A stretch of DNA of 12,389 bases from Bryobacterales bacterium (GTDB lineage: Bacteria > Acidobacteriota > Terriglobia > Bryobacterales > Bryobacteraceae), in NCBI GenBank assembly GCA_016789785.1, contig JAEUQE010000249.1, positions 1-12,389 of the forward strand. Direction: 5' to 3'. Position numbers and translations under genes: made by a program. Below, piece after piece: positions 1-7,284 of this stretch; positions within the stretch are counted from its first letter, which is position 1; every line of letters begins with the position of its first letter. The notes beneath the pieces are model-generated. The model searched no databases, had not been told where the DNA came from, and saw nothing but the letters and a program-made list of their open reading frames with translations.

Positions 1-30
1 AGAACGCGTACTCGCGCCAAAGCGGGGATA

Positions 31-396
31 GTGCTGGATACCGGCGCGCTCATCGCCTTGGATCGCGGTGACAAACGCATGATCGCACTGCTTCAACGGG
101 CGTTCGTGCAAGGCCGGACTTTTCGAGTGCCTGCGGGCGTCGTGGGACAAGTGTGGCGCGATGGCCGCGCGCAGGTTACGTTGGCGCGGTTCCTGCGGTG
201 CGAGGAGGTGGCTGTTGTCCCCCTTGATGAGCAACTTGCCCGTGCCTGTGGAGAACTCTGCGGCGCCACCCAATCGGCGGACGTGATCGACGCGTCGGTG
301 GTGATCCTTGCGAGGGAGCGGCGAGACCCCATCGTAACCAGCGATGCGAATGACCTGCGACGTTTGGATCCGGCAGCGCAGATTATTCCTGTGTAG
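31..396 (+). CDS. PIN-domain (VapC-like) ribonuclease toxin, possibly 5'-partial
   Basis: The product is about 121 residues, the usual size for a PIN domain. PIN proteins cut RNA with a cluster of acidic residues holding Mg2+ or Mn2+. Visible here are an N-terminal strand ending in LDTGALIAL (D3), a central SADVIDASVVILA helix (D84, D87) and a C-terminal TSDANDL motif (D105, D108), in the order expected for the fold. The start used is a GTG, but the reading frame stays open to base 1, no strong Shine-Dalgarno sequence precedes the GTG, and the preceding codons read AKAGI. The true start may therefore lie upstream of the window. VapC toxins are normally encoded just after a small antitoxin; any such gene would be outside this window, so toxin-antitoxin membership is inferred. 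The family call is fairly secure; the RNA target is unknown. Confidence 0.8.
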   Translation: MLDTGALIALDRGDKRMIALLQRAFVQGRTFRVPAGVVGQVWRDGRAQVTLARFLRCEEVAVVPLDEQLARACGELCGATQSADVIDASVVILARERRDPIVTSDANDLRRLDPAAQIIPV

Positions 397-401
397 TTCT
401 G

Positions 402-417
402 GCCGGTGTGCACCGGC
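402..417 (+). terminator. Short hairpin after the PIN gene
   Basis: GCCGGT and ACCGGC form a perfect 6-bp stem around a GTGC loop, five bases after the PIN stop codon. The position suits a transcription terminator, but no T-run follows, so this may be a weak or factor-assisted terminator, or simply a chance palindrome. Confidence 0.3.
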
Positions 418-607
418 AGTTGCGAAGACTTGGTGCGCGGCGGTGGTTGCTGCGGGAGCCTGACGCTGATCTGCTCCCTCGGGACCAAGCCACCTGGGTG
501 TGGGGGCGGCGAGTCGATCGTCCGGGATCAACTCGATCTGGCGCGCAAATCGGAGCATCGGCCTTTTCTCCATCTGCCAGGATCCGTCAAAGGGGCCAAG
601 GACCTTT

Positions 608-621
608 CCTCGTGCACGAGG
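608..621. repeat. Perfect 14-bp palindrome
   Basis: CCTCGTGCACGAGG is identical to its own reverse complement over all 14 bases. With no internal loop it fits a dimeric DNA-binding site better than an RNA hairpin. It stands alone in the gene-free stretch, about 400 bp downstream (on the - strand) of the small membrane-protein start, and no second copy was noticed. Its function is unknown. Confidence 0.4.
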
Positions 622-857
622 GTCTCCCGTCTGTGACCGGGATTGCCGATACCGATCATCCCTACCGATGTTCGGGACTTTCGAGTATACCGGCGTGGCC
701 GGCGTGACATCATCCCACCGCTTCACCCACCGCGGATCTAAGCACGAGGCTCTCGTCGGGCCGCCTTGGGAGACTCACCGACGTTGAAGTGGCAGGCACG
801 GGAGGGGGAAGTGCTCGTCTTTCGGCACGATCCAGAGGACGAGGCGGTTGGTCGTGG

Positions 858-1016
858 TCACGACGGGGTTGACGCGGATGCCGGGCGTCGGCACGCGGTG
901 GCACCGTCCAAAAAGATCGCGTGCCAGTACCAGTGCAGGGAACGCAGCGCGGAGAGCAGTGCCAGGGCGAGCACGAAAGCCAGCCCGTATGCCAGCAATA
1001 CCAAATTGAGGGACAT
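858..1016 (-). CDS. Small single-pass membrane protein (52 aa), hypothetical
   Basis: A 52-codon ORF begins MSLNLVLLAYGLAFVLALAL, continues LSALRSLHWYWHAIF, and ends at TGA with a polar Ser/Pro-rich tail. Residues about 3-28 form one uninterrupted hydrophobic helix long enough to span the membrane; the next part carries Arg and aromatic residues (HWYWH) typical of an interface. The start was chosen because AGGAG lies seven bases before the ATG; an in-frame ATG six codons upstream at 1034 has no such site. Two TTGACA hexamers on the same strand (1065-1070 and 1080-1085) could serve as -35 boxes, but no good -10 follows either. The last 15 or so residues look low in information, so the C-terminus could be frameshifted or degenerate. 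No family is assigned; coding potential rests on the clean hydrophobic helix plus the ribosome site. Confidence 0.5.
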   Translation of the reverse strand: MSLNLVLLAYGLAFVLALALLSALRSLHWYWHAIFLDGATACRRPASASTPS

Positions 1017-1165
1017 ATCGATGCTCCTGGCCATCGGCTAATGCGGGCCGCGCCGGAGTGCAATTGTCAATCTGAGGAATGTCAAGGCACACTCGTCACT
1101 TCGCCGTGCCACGGAATCAATGCCAGCCCCGGCTCAGCGTTGAGCTCAGTTCAAACAAGAGTGAC

Positions 1166-4100
1166 TTAGACGGCTGCGGAACGGCTTCTCGGCCTCTCGC
1201 CGTTGTTCACGGGCGGGGGCGGAGGCGTGGCCGAATTCGCCAGCAATTCCTCAAACTCGGCCGCCGGCATCGGACGGGCCAGCAGGAATCCCTGTCCGAA
1301 GTCGCAATCTTGATGCTTTAGAAACTCGAGTTGCTCCTGTGTCTCCACGCCTTCGGCAACCACACTCTGCCCCAAGGCATGCGCCATACGAATGATGCCC
1401 GTGACAATTGTCTCATCATTCCGGTCGCGGCCAATCCCGCGCAGGAACGAGGCATCAATTTTCACGGTTTCGATCGGAAACTGCTGCAGATAGGTAAGTG
1501 ACGAGTAACCTGTGCCGAAGTCGTCCAGGACGAGTCCGAATCCCGCCCCATGCAAGGCATGCAGAATTTCCCTCACTCTGACTGAACTATGCAGCAGGAC
1601 GCTCTCGGTGATTTCAGCCTTGACCGCCCAAGTGGGCAGGCCGCGGGCACGGGTCGATTCGGTGAGAATTCCGAAGACGTCCTGCTGGTGAAACTGCACG
1701 GCGGAGAGATTGACTGACAACCGGATGGGGCGCCCGGCGGCGTGCCACCGATGCAGGCTGCCAAGAGCATCTTTCAGCACCCAATGGCTGATGGGCAGAA
1801 TGAGGCCTGCTTCTTCGGCGACGGAAATCACCTGCCCGATGGTGATGTTGTGCTCCGAGACGCGATCCCAGCGCAAGAGCGCCTCGGCGCCCACGAGATT
1901 ACCGTTGCGCAAGTCGAACTGCGGCTGGTAGGCGACCCACATCTCCTTGGTCCCGAGAGCGCGGTTCAAGTCGCGTTCAATCGAGACGCGCAGATTGATT
2001 TCCGCTTCGAGCGTGCTGTCATAGAAGCGGTAGCCGCGCCGGCCCTCGGACTTCGCGCGATACATCGCCAGATCGGCGTTGCGCAGTAACTGCTCGGAGT
2101 TTGTGCCGTCCTGAGGAAACACTGTGGCGCCGATGGACGCCGAGATGAACATCGGCCGGCCAGAGATGTCGATGGGCTGGGAGAACGACCGGAGCAGGCG
2201 TTCCACCGTGAAGGTGACCTGATCGCGGTCCGCCGGGCCTTCGAGAAAGATGACGAACTCATCGCCGCCAAAGCGTCCCAACCCCGCGCCATCGGGCAGG
2301 TTGTGGCGGACCCTCCTGGAGATTTCCAACAGCATCTGGTCGCCAGCCAGATGTCCCAGCGTATCGTTGGTGTCCTTGAACCTGTCGAGATCGAGGAACA
2401 GGACGGCGATGCTGCCATTTTTGCGCTGTTGCCGCACGATCGCCTGGCTCAGGCGGTCCTGGAAGGTCTTGCGGTTCCAGAGGCCCGTCAGGTCGTCGTG
2501 TTCGGCCATGTACATCACCTGCGCCTGGGCCTGCTTGTGGCTGGTGATGTCTTCCTGCACGACCACGAAGTGAGTAAGTTCACCGCCGGAGGAAGCAATG
2601 GGCGTAATGGTCTGGCGGACCGTGTAAGTCTGGCCCGATTTGGTGCGGTTGACGATTTCGCCGGACCACGGCCGGCCCAGTTTTTTGCACTCGCGCAACA
2701 GGTCGTGAAAGGCGTGCGGATTATGCGGGGCTTCGATCATCTCCGGAGTAAGTCCGAGTAAATCCTCCGCGAGATATCCGGAAAGGCGCAGACACGCCTC
2801 GTTCACCCAGTCAATCTGTCCCTCGGCGTCGGTAATGAAGATCGCGTTCGCGGCGGATTGGAGGGCCGAAGTCTGCCGGGACATCGTGCGCGACATTTCC
2901 ACTTCGTTGGTGATGTCGAGGTGCACCACTACGGCCCCGCCGCGCTTGGAGTCGCCGGCGGCGGTGATCAGCGCGCGAAACCAGCGGCGGCCTTCCGGGG
3001 TGTGGCAGGAATAATCGTAGTGGAAGCTCTTGGCCTCGCCCGACAGGACCCGCTCCAACCCGTTCGCCACTTCGGCGGCTCCGTCACTCTCCGGTCCCGT
3101 GGCCCGCCTGCAGATGTCGACGTAGTTTGTGCCAACTCCGTGTTTTCGTTCACGGAAGCCATTGTGGGTGGCAAATCGCCTCCATGCGGAGTTCACGGCG
3201 ACCACCTTGCCCGTCGCGTCGAGCACGGCGATTTCCGAAGGAACGGAGTCGATCACCATCCGCTGCCTTTGCGCCAGGAGCCGCAGCTTGCTTTGCGAGG
3301 ACTTCAACCTTCGCGACAGTCCAAGGAGGCTGGTCACGTTGAGGAAACTGACCACCACTCCGGAGATCTCGCCGTCATTGGAGATATAGGGCCGGATGTG
3401 AACCAGAAAGTCCTTTTTCAACAGCCGGGTATTCAACTCGATGGTTGTTTTTTCCAGGACCACTCTCTGGATACGCGCCGCCAGCGCCGTGCTCGCCGCG
3501 GGTTCATCGGGAATCACCAGCGGGCTGCCAATGCTATCCGCGGACAGGCCCAACTCCTGGATGGCGGCGCTATTGAGGTGGCGAATCACAACTTGAGGCG
3601 TTACCACGAGGACCGGGGACTCGATCGAGTTCTGAATGTTCTCGAAATCGGTGAGTAACAGCGATAACTCCTGCGATTTGTGCTCCAGTTCCTCATTGAC
3701 GGTCACCAGTTCTTCATTGGCGGAATGTAACTCCTCGTTCGAGGCTTGTAACTCTTCGTTGGATGCCTGTAACTCCTCGTTCGCCGATTGCAACTCCTGG
3801 TTGAGTGACTGCAGTTCCTCGGTGGATGTCTCCAGTTCCTCCACCGTGGATTGCAGGTTCTCCCGTGCACTTGAGAGTTCGTGTTCCAACTGCTGCTGAT
3901 GATCCTCGCCTCGTGCGATGGCCAGAGCCTGCTCTCCCTGGGGCGGGGCGTGCTCGATGAAACCGACCAGGTAGAGCGGTTCGGCGTGCGTCTCAATCGG
4001 TGTGACGATGGTTTGCAGCCATATCGTGCGTCCGGAGATTTCCACTGGCCTGGGGACGCCGCGTATGGTATGCGCAGTCCGCCGCGCGCGGTACAGTTGC

Positions 4101-5800
4101 GCGCGCAGTGATGCCGCCGCCTGCTTGGGAAGCAGCGAGAACAGCGTCATATCGGGCCGGCCCATCTGCAGGGTCAGAATTCTCCCGACATCGCCATGTG
4201 ACTCGATAATCCGGAAGGCATGGTCCACCAATACGCCCGGTGGGGCATACGTCCGCAAGAGTGCCTGCTGCATCGCACTTCCGCTGTCCCGTTCCTGATT
4301 GCGAAGCTGCGGCGCACCGTCTCGCCGGACAACCTGGGTTTCGGCTGGAATGTGCCTGCGGTCTCCCTGGTGCTCACGGTTCTCGAAGATCTTGTTCCGC
4401 CGGCTCAGGGTTTCAAAAAATGGCGCGCGGGCATACTCCGAGCGCCCGAGAAACAGAAGGCCGCCGGGCTTGAGCGCATAGTGGAACCGCCGCAACGCCT
4501 CGTCTTGCAGGTTGTTCTTCAGATAGATCAGGAAATTCCTGCAACTGACAAGATCGAGATTCATGAAGAGCGGGTCGCGGAGGATATCGTGGCGGGCGAA
4601 GATCACCTGATCCCGCACGCGCTTTTCAAGCTGGTAACCACCGGCGCCCGGGCGAAAATACTCGCTCACGAGCGCTTCGGGCACGTCGTGCAGATGCGAC
4701 CCGGCGTAGTATGCGCGCCGCGCCGTCTGGATCGCGGCCTCGTCGATATCGGTACCGAAGATCTGCAACCGGTGGCCAGGGAACAAGCGGGTCATGACAA
4801 TGGCGAGTGTGTAGGCTTCTTCTCCAGTGGCACAGGCCGGCACCCACACGCGGATTGCCTGACCCTTGGGATGACTGGCGAAGCGTTCCGCGAGGATCGC
4901 AGCAAGTTCTTCGAAAGCCTCATAGTCGCGATAGAAGCCAGTGACCGAAATCATGCACGACTGTGCCAGTTGCGCCGACTCCTCGGGGACGCGCTCGATG
5001 TAGTGCACGTAGTCGGACACTCCCCCGATGTTCAACGCCGCCATGCGCTGGCCAACGCGGCGCAAGATGGTCTTTGTCTTGTAGCCGCGGAAATCGACGT
5101 TCGCGTTCTCCAACACGACCGCAAGGATCCTGCCGAGTTCGGTGCCGGGAGCGGCTTTGATTTCCGGAACCCGCAACGGCACTCCGCCGGAACTCAATTG
5201 GCCAAGGTGGGGACCAATCTGCTCCGCGTCGAGAACCACATCCACGCAACCCGTGGATCGCGCCGCATCGGGCATACTGCTGTAGCGGGCATTTTCGGCG
5301 GTTTGGGCGATGACATATCCGCCGGCCTCCCGAATCGCGCGCACGCCCTTGGCGCCGTCGCTGCCGCTGCCTGACAGGATCACGGCAATCGATGACGGAC
5401 CTGTATCCTGCGCAAGGGAGAACAGCAGTGCGTCGATGGAAGGTTTCGGTCCATGCCCGGCAGGCGGCTGCAACCGCAACGTGCGGTTGGAGACGACCAC
5501 ATCCGCGTTCGGGGGAGTGATGTAGATATGACCCTGTTGGAGTTCCAGTTCCGAAACCACCTCGGTTACCGGGAGCACCGTCTCGCGGCGGAGCAACTCC
5601 GTCAGCATCGACTTATGTTGAGGCGCAAGATGTTGCGCGACGATATAGGCATAATTCGCCGCCACGGGGATATTGCGAATGAGGGCGCGAAGTGCTTCCA
5701 ATCCACCCGCTGAAGATCCAATAGCAACCACGCCGGGCTGCGTACCCGCGGAACCGGTATCACGATCCGCGGATGGGGGAGTTGTACCTTCCTCCGTCAC
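1166..5800 (-). CDS. CheB-CheR-PAS-GGDEF-EAL fusion signalling protein
   Basis: A 1544-residue cytoplasmic-looking protein with no membrane span. In order: CheB methylesterase (about 22-200; GSSAGG with Ser30, AQHL with His57, GSDG with Asp148, the expected catalytic triad); CheR helical domain (about 220-290) and SAM-dependent methyltransferase (about 315-475; [33 protein letters not shown]); a PAS-like domain (about 515-615); a heptad coiled coil (about 635-720); PAS-like domains at about 720-825, 845-965 and 975-1090; GGDEF (about 1096-1260, intact GGDEF at 1178-1182); EAL (about 1270-1520, with [25 protein letters not shown] and VAEGVET). CheB removes and CheR adds methyl groups on receptor glutamates; GGDEF makes and EAL breaks c-di-GMP. 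All active sites look intact, but no RxxD inhibitory site lies at the usual place before GGDEF. CheB lacks its usual receiver domain and there is no histidine kinase. The GTG at 5800 was chosen because the frame upstream has no homologous residues and crosses a likely promoter. Confidence 0.93.
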   Translation of the reverse strand: MTEEGTTPPSADRDTGSAGTQPGVVAIGSSAGGLEALRALIRNIPVAANYAYIVAQHLAPQHKSMLTELLRRETVLPVTEVVSELELQQGHIYITPPNADVVVSNRTLRLQPPAGHGPKPSIDALLFSLAQDTGPSSIAVILSGSGSDGAKGVRAIREAGGYVIAQTAENARYSSMPDAARSTGCVDVVLDAEQIGPHLGQLSSGGVPLRVPEIKAAPGTELGRILAVVLENANVDFRGYKTKTILRRVGQRMAALNIGGVSDYVHYIERVPEESAQLAQSCMISVTGFYRDYEAFEELAAILAERFASHPKGQAIRVWVPACATGEEAYTLAIVMTRLFPGHRLQIFGTDIDEAAIQTARRAYYAGSHLHDVPEALVSEYFRPGAGGYQLEKRVRDQVIFARHDILRDPLFMNLDLVSCRNFLIYLKNNLQDEALRRFHYALKPGGLLFLGRSEYARAPFFETLSRRNKIFENREHQGDRRHIPAETQVVRRDGAPQLRNQERDSGSAMQQALLRTYAPPGVLVDHAFRIIESHGDVGRILTLQMGRPDMTLFSLLPKQAAASLRAQLYRARRTAHTIRGVPRPVEISGRTIWLQTIVTPIETHAEPLYLVGFIEHAPPQGEQALAIARGEDHQQQLEHELSSARENLQSTVEELETSTEELQSLNQELQSANEELQASNEELQASNEELHSANEELVTVNEELEHKSQELSLLLTDFENIQNSIESPVLVVTPQVVIRHLNSAAIQELGLSADSIGSPLVIPDEPAASTALAARIQRVVLEKTTIELNTRLLKKDFLVHIRPYISNDGEISGVVVSFLNVTSLLGLSRRLKSSQSKLRLLAQRQRMVIDSVPSEIAVLDATGKVVAVNSAWRRFATHNGFRERKHGVGTNYVDICRRATGPESDGAAEVANGLERVLSGEAKSFHYDYSCHTPEGRRWFRALITAAGDSKRGGAVVVHLDITNEVEMSRTMSRQTSALQSAANAIFITDAEGQIDWVNEACLRLSGYLAEDLLGLTPEMIEAPHNPHAFHDLLRECKKLGRPWSGEIVNRTKSGQTYTVRQTITPIASSGGELTHFVVVQEDITSHKQAQAQVMYMAEHDDLTGLWNRKTFQDRLSQAIVRQQRKNGSIAVLFLDLDRFKDTNDTLGHLAGDQMLLEISRRVRHNLPDGAGLGRFGGDEFVIFLEGPADRDQVTFTVERLLRSFSQPIDISGRPMFISASIGATVFPQDGTNSEQLLRNADLAMYRAKSEGRRGYRFYDSTLEAEINLRVSIERDLNRALGTKEMWVAYQPQFDLRNGNLVGAEALLRWDRVSEHNITIGQVISVAEEAGLILPISHWVLKDALGSLHRWHAAGRPIRLSVNLSAVQFHQQDVFGILTESTRARGLPTWAVKAEITESVLLHSSVRVREILHALHGAGFGLVLDDFGTGYSSLTYLQQFPIETVKIDASFLRGIGRDRNDETIVTGIIRMAHALGQSVVAEGVETQEQLEFLKHQDCDFGQGFLLARPMPAAEFEELLANSATPPPPPVNNGERPRSRSAAV
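3653..3862 (-). repeat. Ten tandem heptads (21-bp periodicity) encoding the coiled coil
   Basis: Within the fusion protein, residues about 647-716 are ten consecutive seven-residue units of the form EELQxxN, for example EELQASN twice running. In DNA this gives a 21-bp periodicity, with recurring cores such as GTAACTCCTCGTT on the + strand. This segment normally links the PAS and CheR parts to downstream modules in CheB/CheR hybrids and acts as a dimerisation and signal-transmitting helix. Near-identical neighbouring units suggest the array can gain or lose heptads by slippage. Confidence 0.85.
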
Positions 5801-6430
5801 TGATCCATCCCAATTTCTTCTGGACGCGCAAGCTCCGCACTCGCCGGGAGTCCCGCTGTCAGAGAACTGCGCTTTACTGTATAAGAATAGAATAAGACTG
5901 CGGAGTCCGAATTGCAATCGGCTATCGCTTGAATCTGCGGATTCAGCGCCGCCCGGCAGTCGAGATCGACAGCGATTCCCCGCTTTCCTTGAAATCGAGG
6001 GAGGATTTCGGGATTCAGTGGAGGATGTTTCGCTCTTTTCCGGCGACGCGGGAGAGCGGTAAGAGATCTTCCGGTCCGCGGCTCCGTCGCGGGGAATGCT
6101 TCGCTGACCTGGCGGCATTGCCGCCGGGGGGCGAGTTTTTCTGGCATCCCACCAGTCGTCCGTTTCGACGGGGGCGCCTCTTTCTCAGATTCTCCAAGTT
6201 CCGGGCTCGATCCAGGGGCGGCCCGCCGGCACAATCGCCACTGCTCCCGGCAGGTGAGGTTCTTGAAAAAGGGGAGAGCGATCCCGCGGAGGATGTGCGG
6301 TATGGCAATAACGTAAGTCTTTACAATGGCTTGCGGGGTGATTGGAATGTGCGCGGCGCGGTATTGAATCAGGCAGACCCGGCTGCTAGCCTAGTCCCCA
6401 ATTCACTCTTCTTCCAGAAAGGTAGTTTTC
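5801..6430. other. Divergent intergenic control region
   Basis: About 630 bp between the divergently transcribed fusion-protein gene and P460-cupredoxin gene. Near 5889-5917 is the candidate promoter for the - strand gene. A near-palindrome GGCGGCATTGCCGCC lies at 6111-6125. For the + strand gene, TACAAT at 6322-6327 is a possible -10 box about 100 bp before its start, but no convincing -35 box lies at the right distance. Open frames cross the region on both strands; they have no recognisable domain and an Arg/Pro/Ser-rich composition, so none is annotated. Confidence 0.5.
5889..5917 (-). promoter_or_regulatory. Candidate sigma-70-type promoter of the CheB-CheR-GGDEF-EAL gene
   Basis: On the - strand TTGCAA (5912-5917) and TATTCT (5889-5894) are separated by exactly 17 bp, each matching four of six consensus bases. 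They sit in the only AT-rich island (about 5878-5917) of this GC-rich gap. Transcription would start near 5882, leaving a leader of about 80 nt before the GTG at 5800. This supports the shorter start for the downstream gene. Confidence 0.4.
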
Positions 6431-7231
6431 ATGAGGATCGTTCGCTGCGCATCGCTCGCTGTCGTCTGTTTGGGGGCAATCATCACCAGTCAGGGGCAAG
6501 CTCCACCGGCGCCTACGGTGGACCGGGTAGGGTTTCCACAAGACTACGCGTCCTGGCAGAAACTTTACGTCTTTGACCGCCCGGATACACGCCAGGTGAG
6601 AACCATCTATGCCAACGAAAAGGCGTTGGAAGCCAACTCGGATAACCAGTTCAACTATCCCTATGGCTCCGTGCTGGTGATGGAGACATGGCGCGCTTTG
6701 CAGACACCAGCGGCGCCCACTCTCGATGCCGAAGGCCGCTATCAGAAGGATCCCGCCGCTGCGCCGACGCTCTTCGTCATGCGCAAGGAGCGCGGGTTTG
6801 GAGAAGCCTATGGACCGAACCGGAATGGCGAATGGGAGTACATGTCGTACCGGCCCGACGGGAGCGTGGCAACGGCGCCGCAGAATACCGCAAGCTGTGC
6901 GATTTGCCATTTGCAGGCCGGCCAATCGAAGGACTATGTGATGCGGGCGGGGCTCAAGTTCAGTGGCGCGAGCGGAGCGGTGCCGGACGCTGTGATCCAG
7001 AATTACCGATTTATTCCCGGAGAACTGCGCGTGAAGGCTGGATCGGTGGTGACGTTTTATAACGACGACGTAACCGAGCACACGATCACCGACATCGCGC
7101 CCAACGGCGGCGATACCGGCCGGATCAGGGCGGGGGCCAGCGTCGGGATCAAGTTCGACACTCCCATGGAGTTCGAGTTTCGCTGCACGATCCATCCGGC
7201 AATGCGGGGAAAGGTGATTGTCGAACCGTAG
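6431..7231 (+). CDS. Exported cytochrome P460-like / cupredoxin fusion protein
   Basis: A 266-residue exported protein. Residues 1 to about 24 are a signal peptide (MRIVRC followed by a hydrophobic core, probable cut after QGQA). Residues about 35-175 resemble the cytochrome P460/c'-beta family: DYASWQKLYVFDR, RTIYANEKAL, YGSVLVMETW and a c-type haem motif CAICH (C156, C159, His160). Residues about 185-266 are a plastocyanin-like cupredoxin with type-1 copper ligands His217 (EHT), Cys252, His255 and Met258 in CTIHPAM. P460 enzymes oxidise hydroxylamine, while the related c'-beta cytochromes bind NO; the Lys-haem cross-link that separates them cannot be assigned by eye. The copper domain would be a built-in electron acceptor or donor for the haem, in the periplasm. 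AGAAAGG lies eight bases before the ATG. The gene stands alone and converges on the TonB receptor gene. The domain calls are strong; the reaction is uncertain. Confidence 0.88.
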   Translation: MRIVRCASLAVVCLGAIITSQGQAPPAPTVDRVGFPQDYASWQKLYVFDRPDTRQVRTIYANEKALEANSDNQFNYPYGSVLVMETWRALQTPAAPTLDAEGRYQKDPAAAPTLFVMRKERGFGEAYGPNRNGEWEYMSYRPDGSVATAPQNTASCAICHLQAGQSKDYVMRAGLKFSGASGAVPDAVIQNYRFIPGELRVKAGSVVTFYNDDVTEHTITDIAPNGGDTGRIRAGASVGIKFDTPMEFEFRCTIHPAMRGKVIVEP

Positions 7232-7247
7232 CAGCGACCTTCCGGTT

Positions 7248-7277
7248 GGTGGGCGGATCTGGAATGATCTGCCCGCC
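7248..7277. terminator. Hairpin between convergent genes (candidate bidirectional terminator)
   Basis: GGTGGGCGGATC (7248-7259) pairs with GATCTGCCCGCC (7266-7277) to give a 12-bp stem with two G-T pairs around the loop TGGAAT. It fills most of the 53-bp gap between the P460-cupredoxin stop and the TonB-receptor stop, so it could end transcription from both sides. There is no T-run on either strand, so it is not a classic intrinsic terminator. Confidence 0.5.
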
Positions 7278-7284
7278 GCCGGGA

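Larger units (their letters stand above)
397..857. other. Intergenic region without a recognisable gene
   Basis: About 460 bp with no convincing coding sequence. Open frames exist on both strands, but they overlap one another, have no recognisable domain, and give the Arg-, Ser- and Pro-rich translations usual for out-of-frame GC-rich DNA. It contains the hairpin at 402-417 and the perfect palindrome at 608-621. No tRNA, insertion-sequence end or clear gene remnant was seen. It could hold a decayed gene or an unrecognised small RNA, but the sequence alone does not show one. Confidence 0.5.

Noticed and set aside
710..1092. Two longer - strand frames (105 and 117 codons) overlapping the small membrane protein
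   Set aside because: They lack a ribosome site and a coherent hydrophobic or globular pattern; the 52-codon frame has both a helix and AGGAG.
3653..3862. Regular repeats resembling a CRISPR array or minisatellite
   Set aside because: The 21-bp period is in frame and encodes EELQxxN heptads; there are no spacers.
4220..5374. 384-codon open frame on the + strand opposite CheB/CheR
   Set aside because: It is antisense to intact CheB/CheR motifs and has no domain or ribosome-site support.
5797..6234. 145-codon - strand frame ending just where the GTG start of the large gene begins
   Set aside because: The TGA/GTG overlap looked like translational coupling, but the frame is Arg/Pro-rich, has no domain and crosses the promoter candidate.
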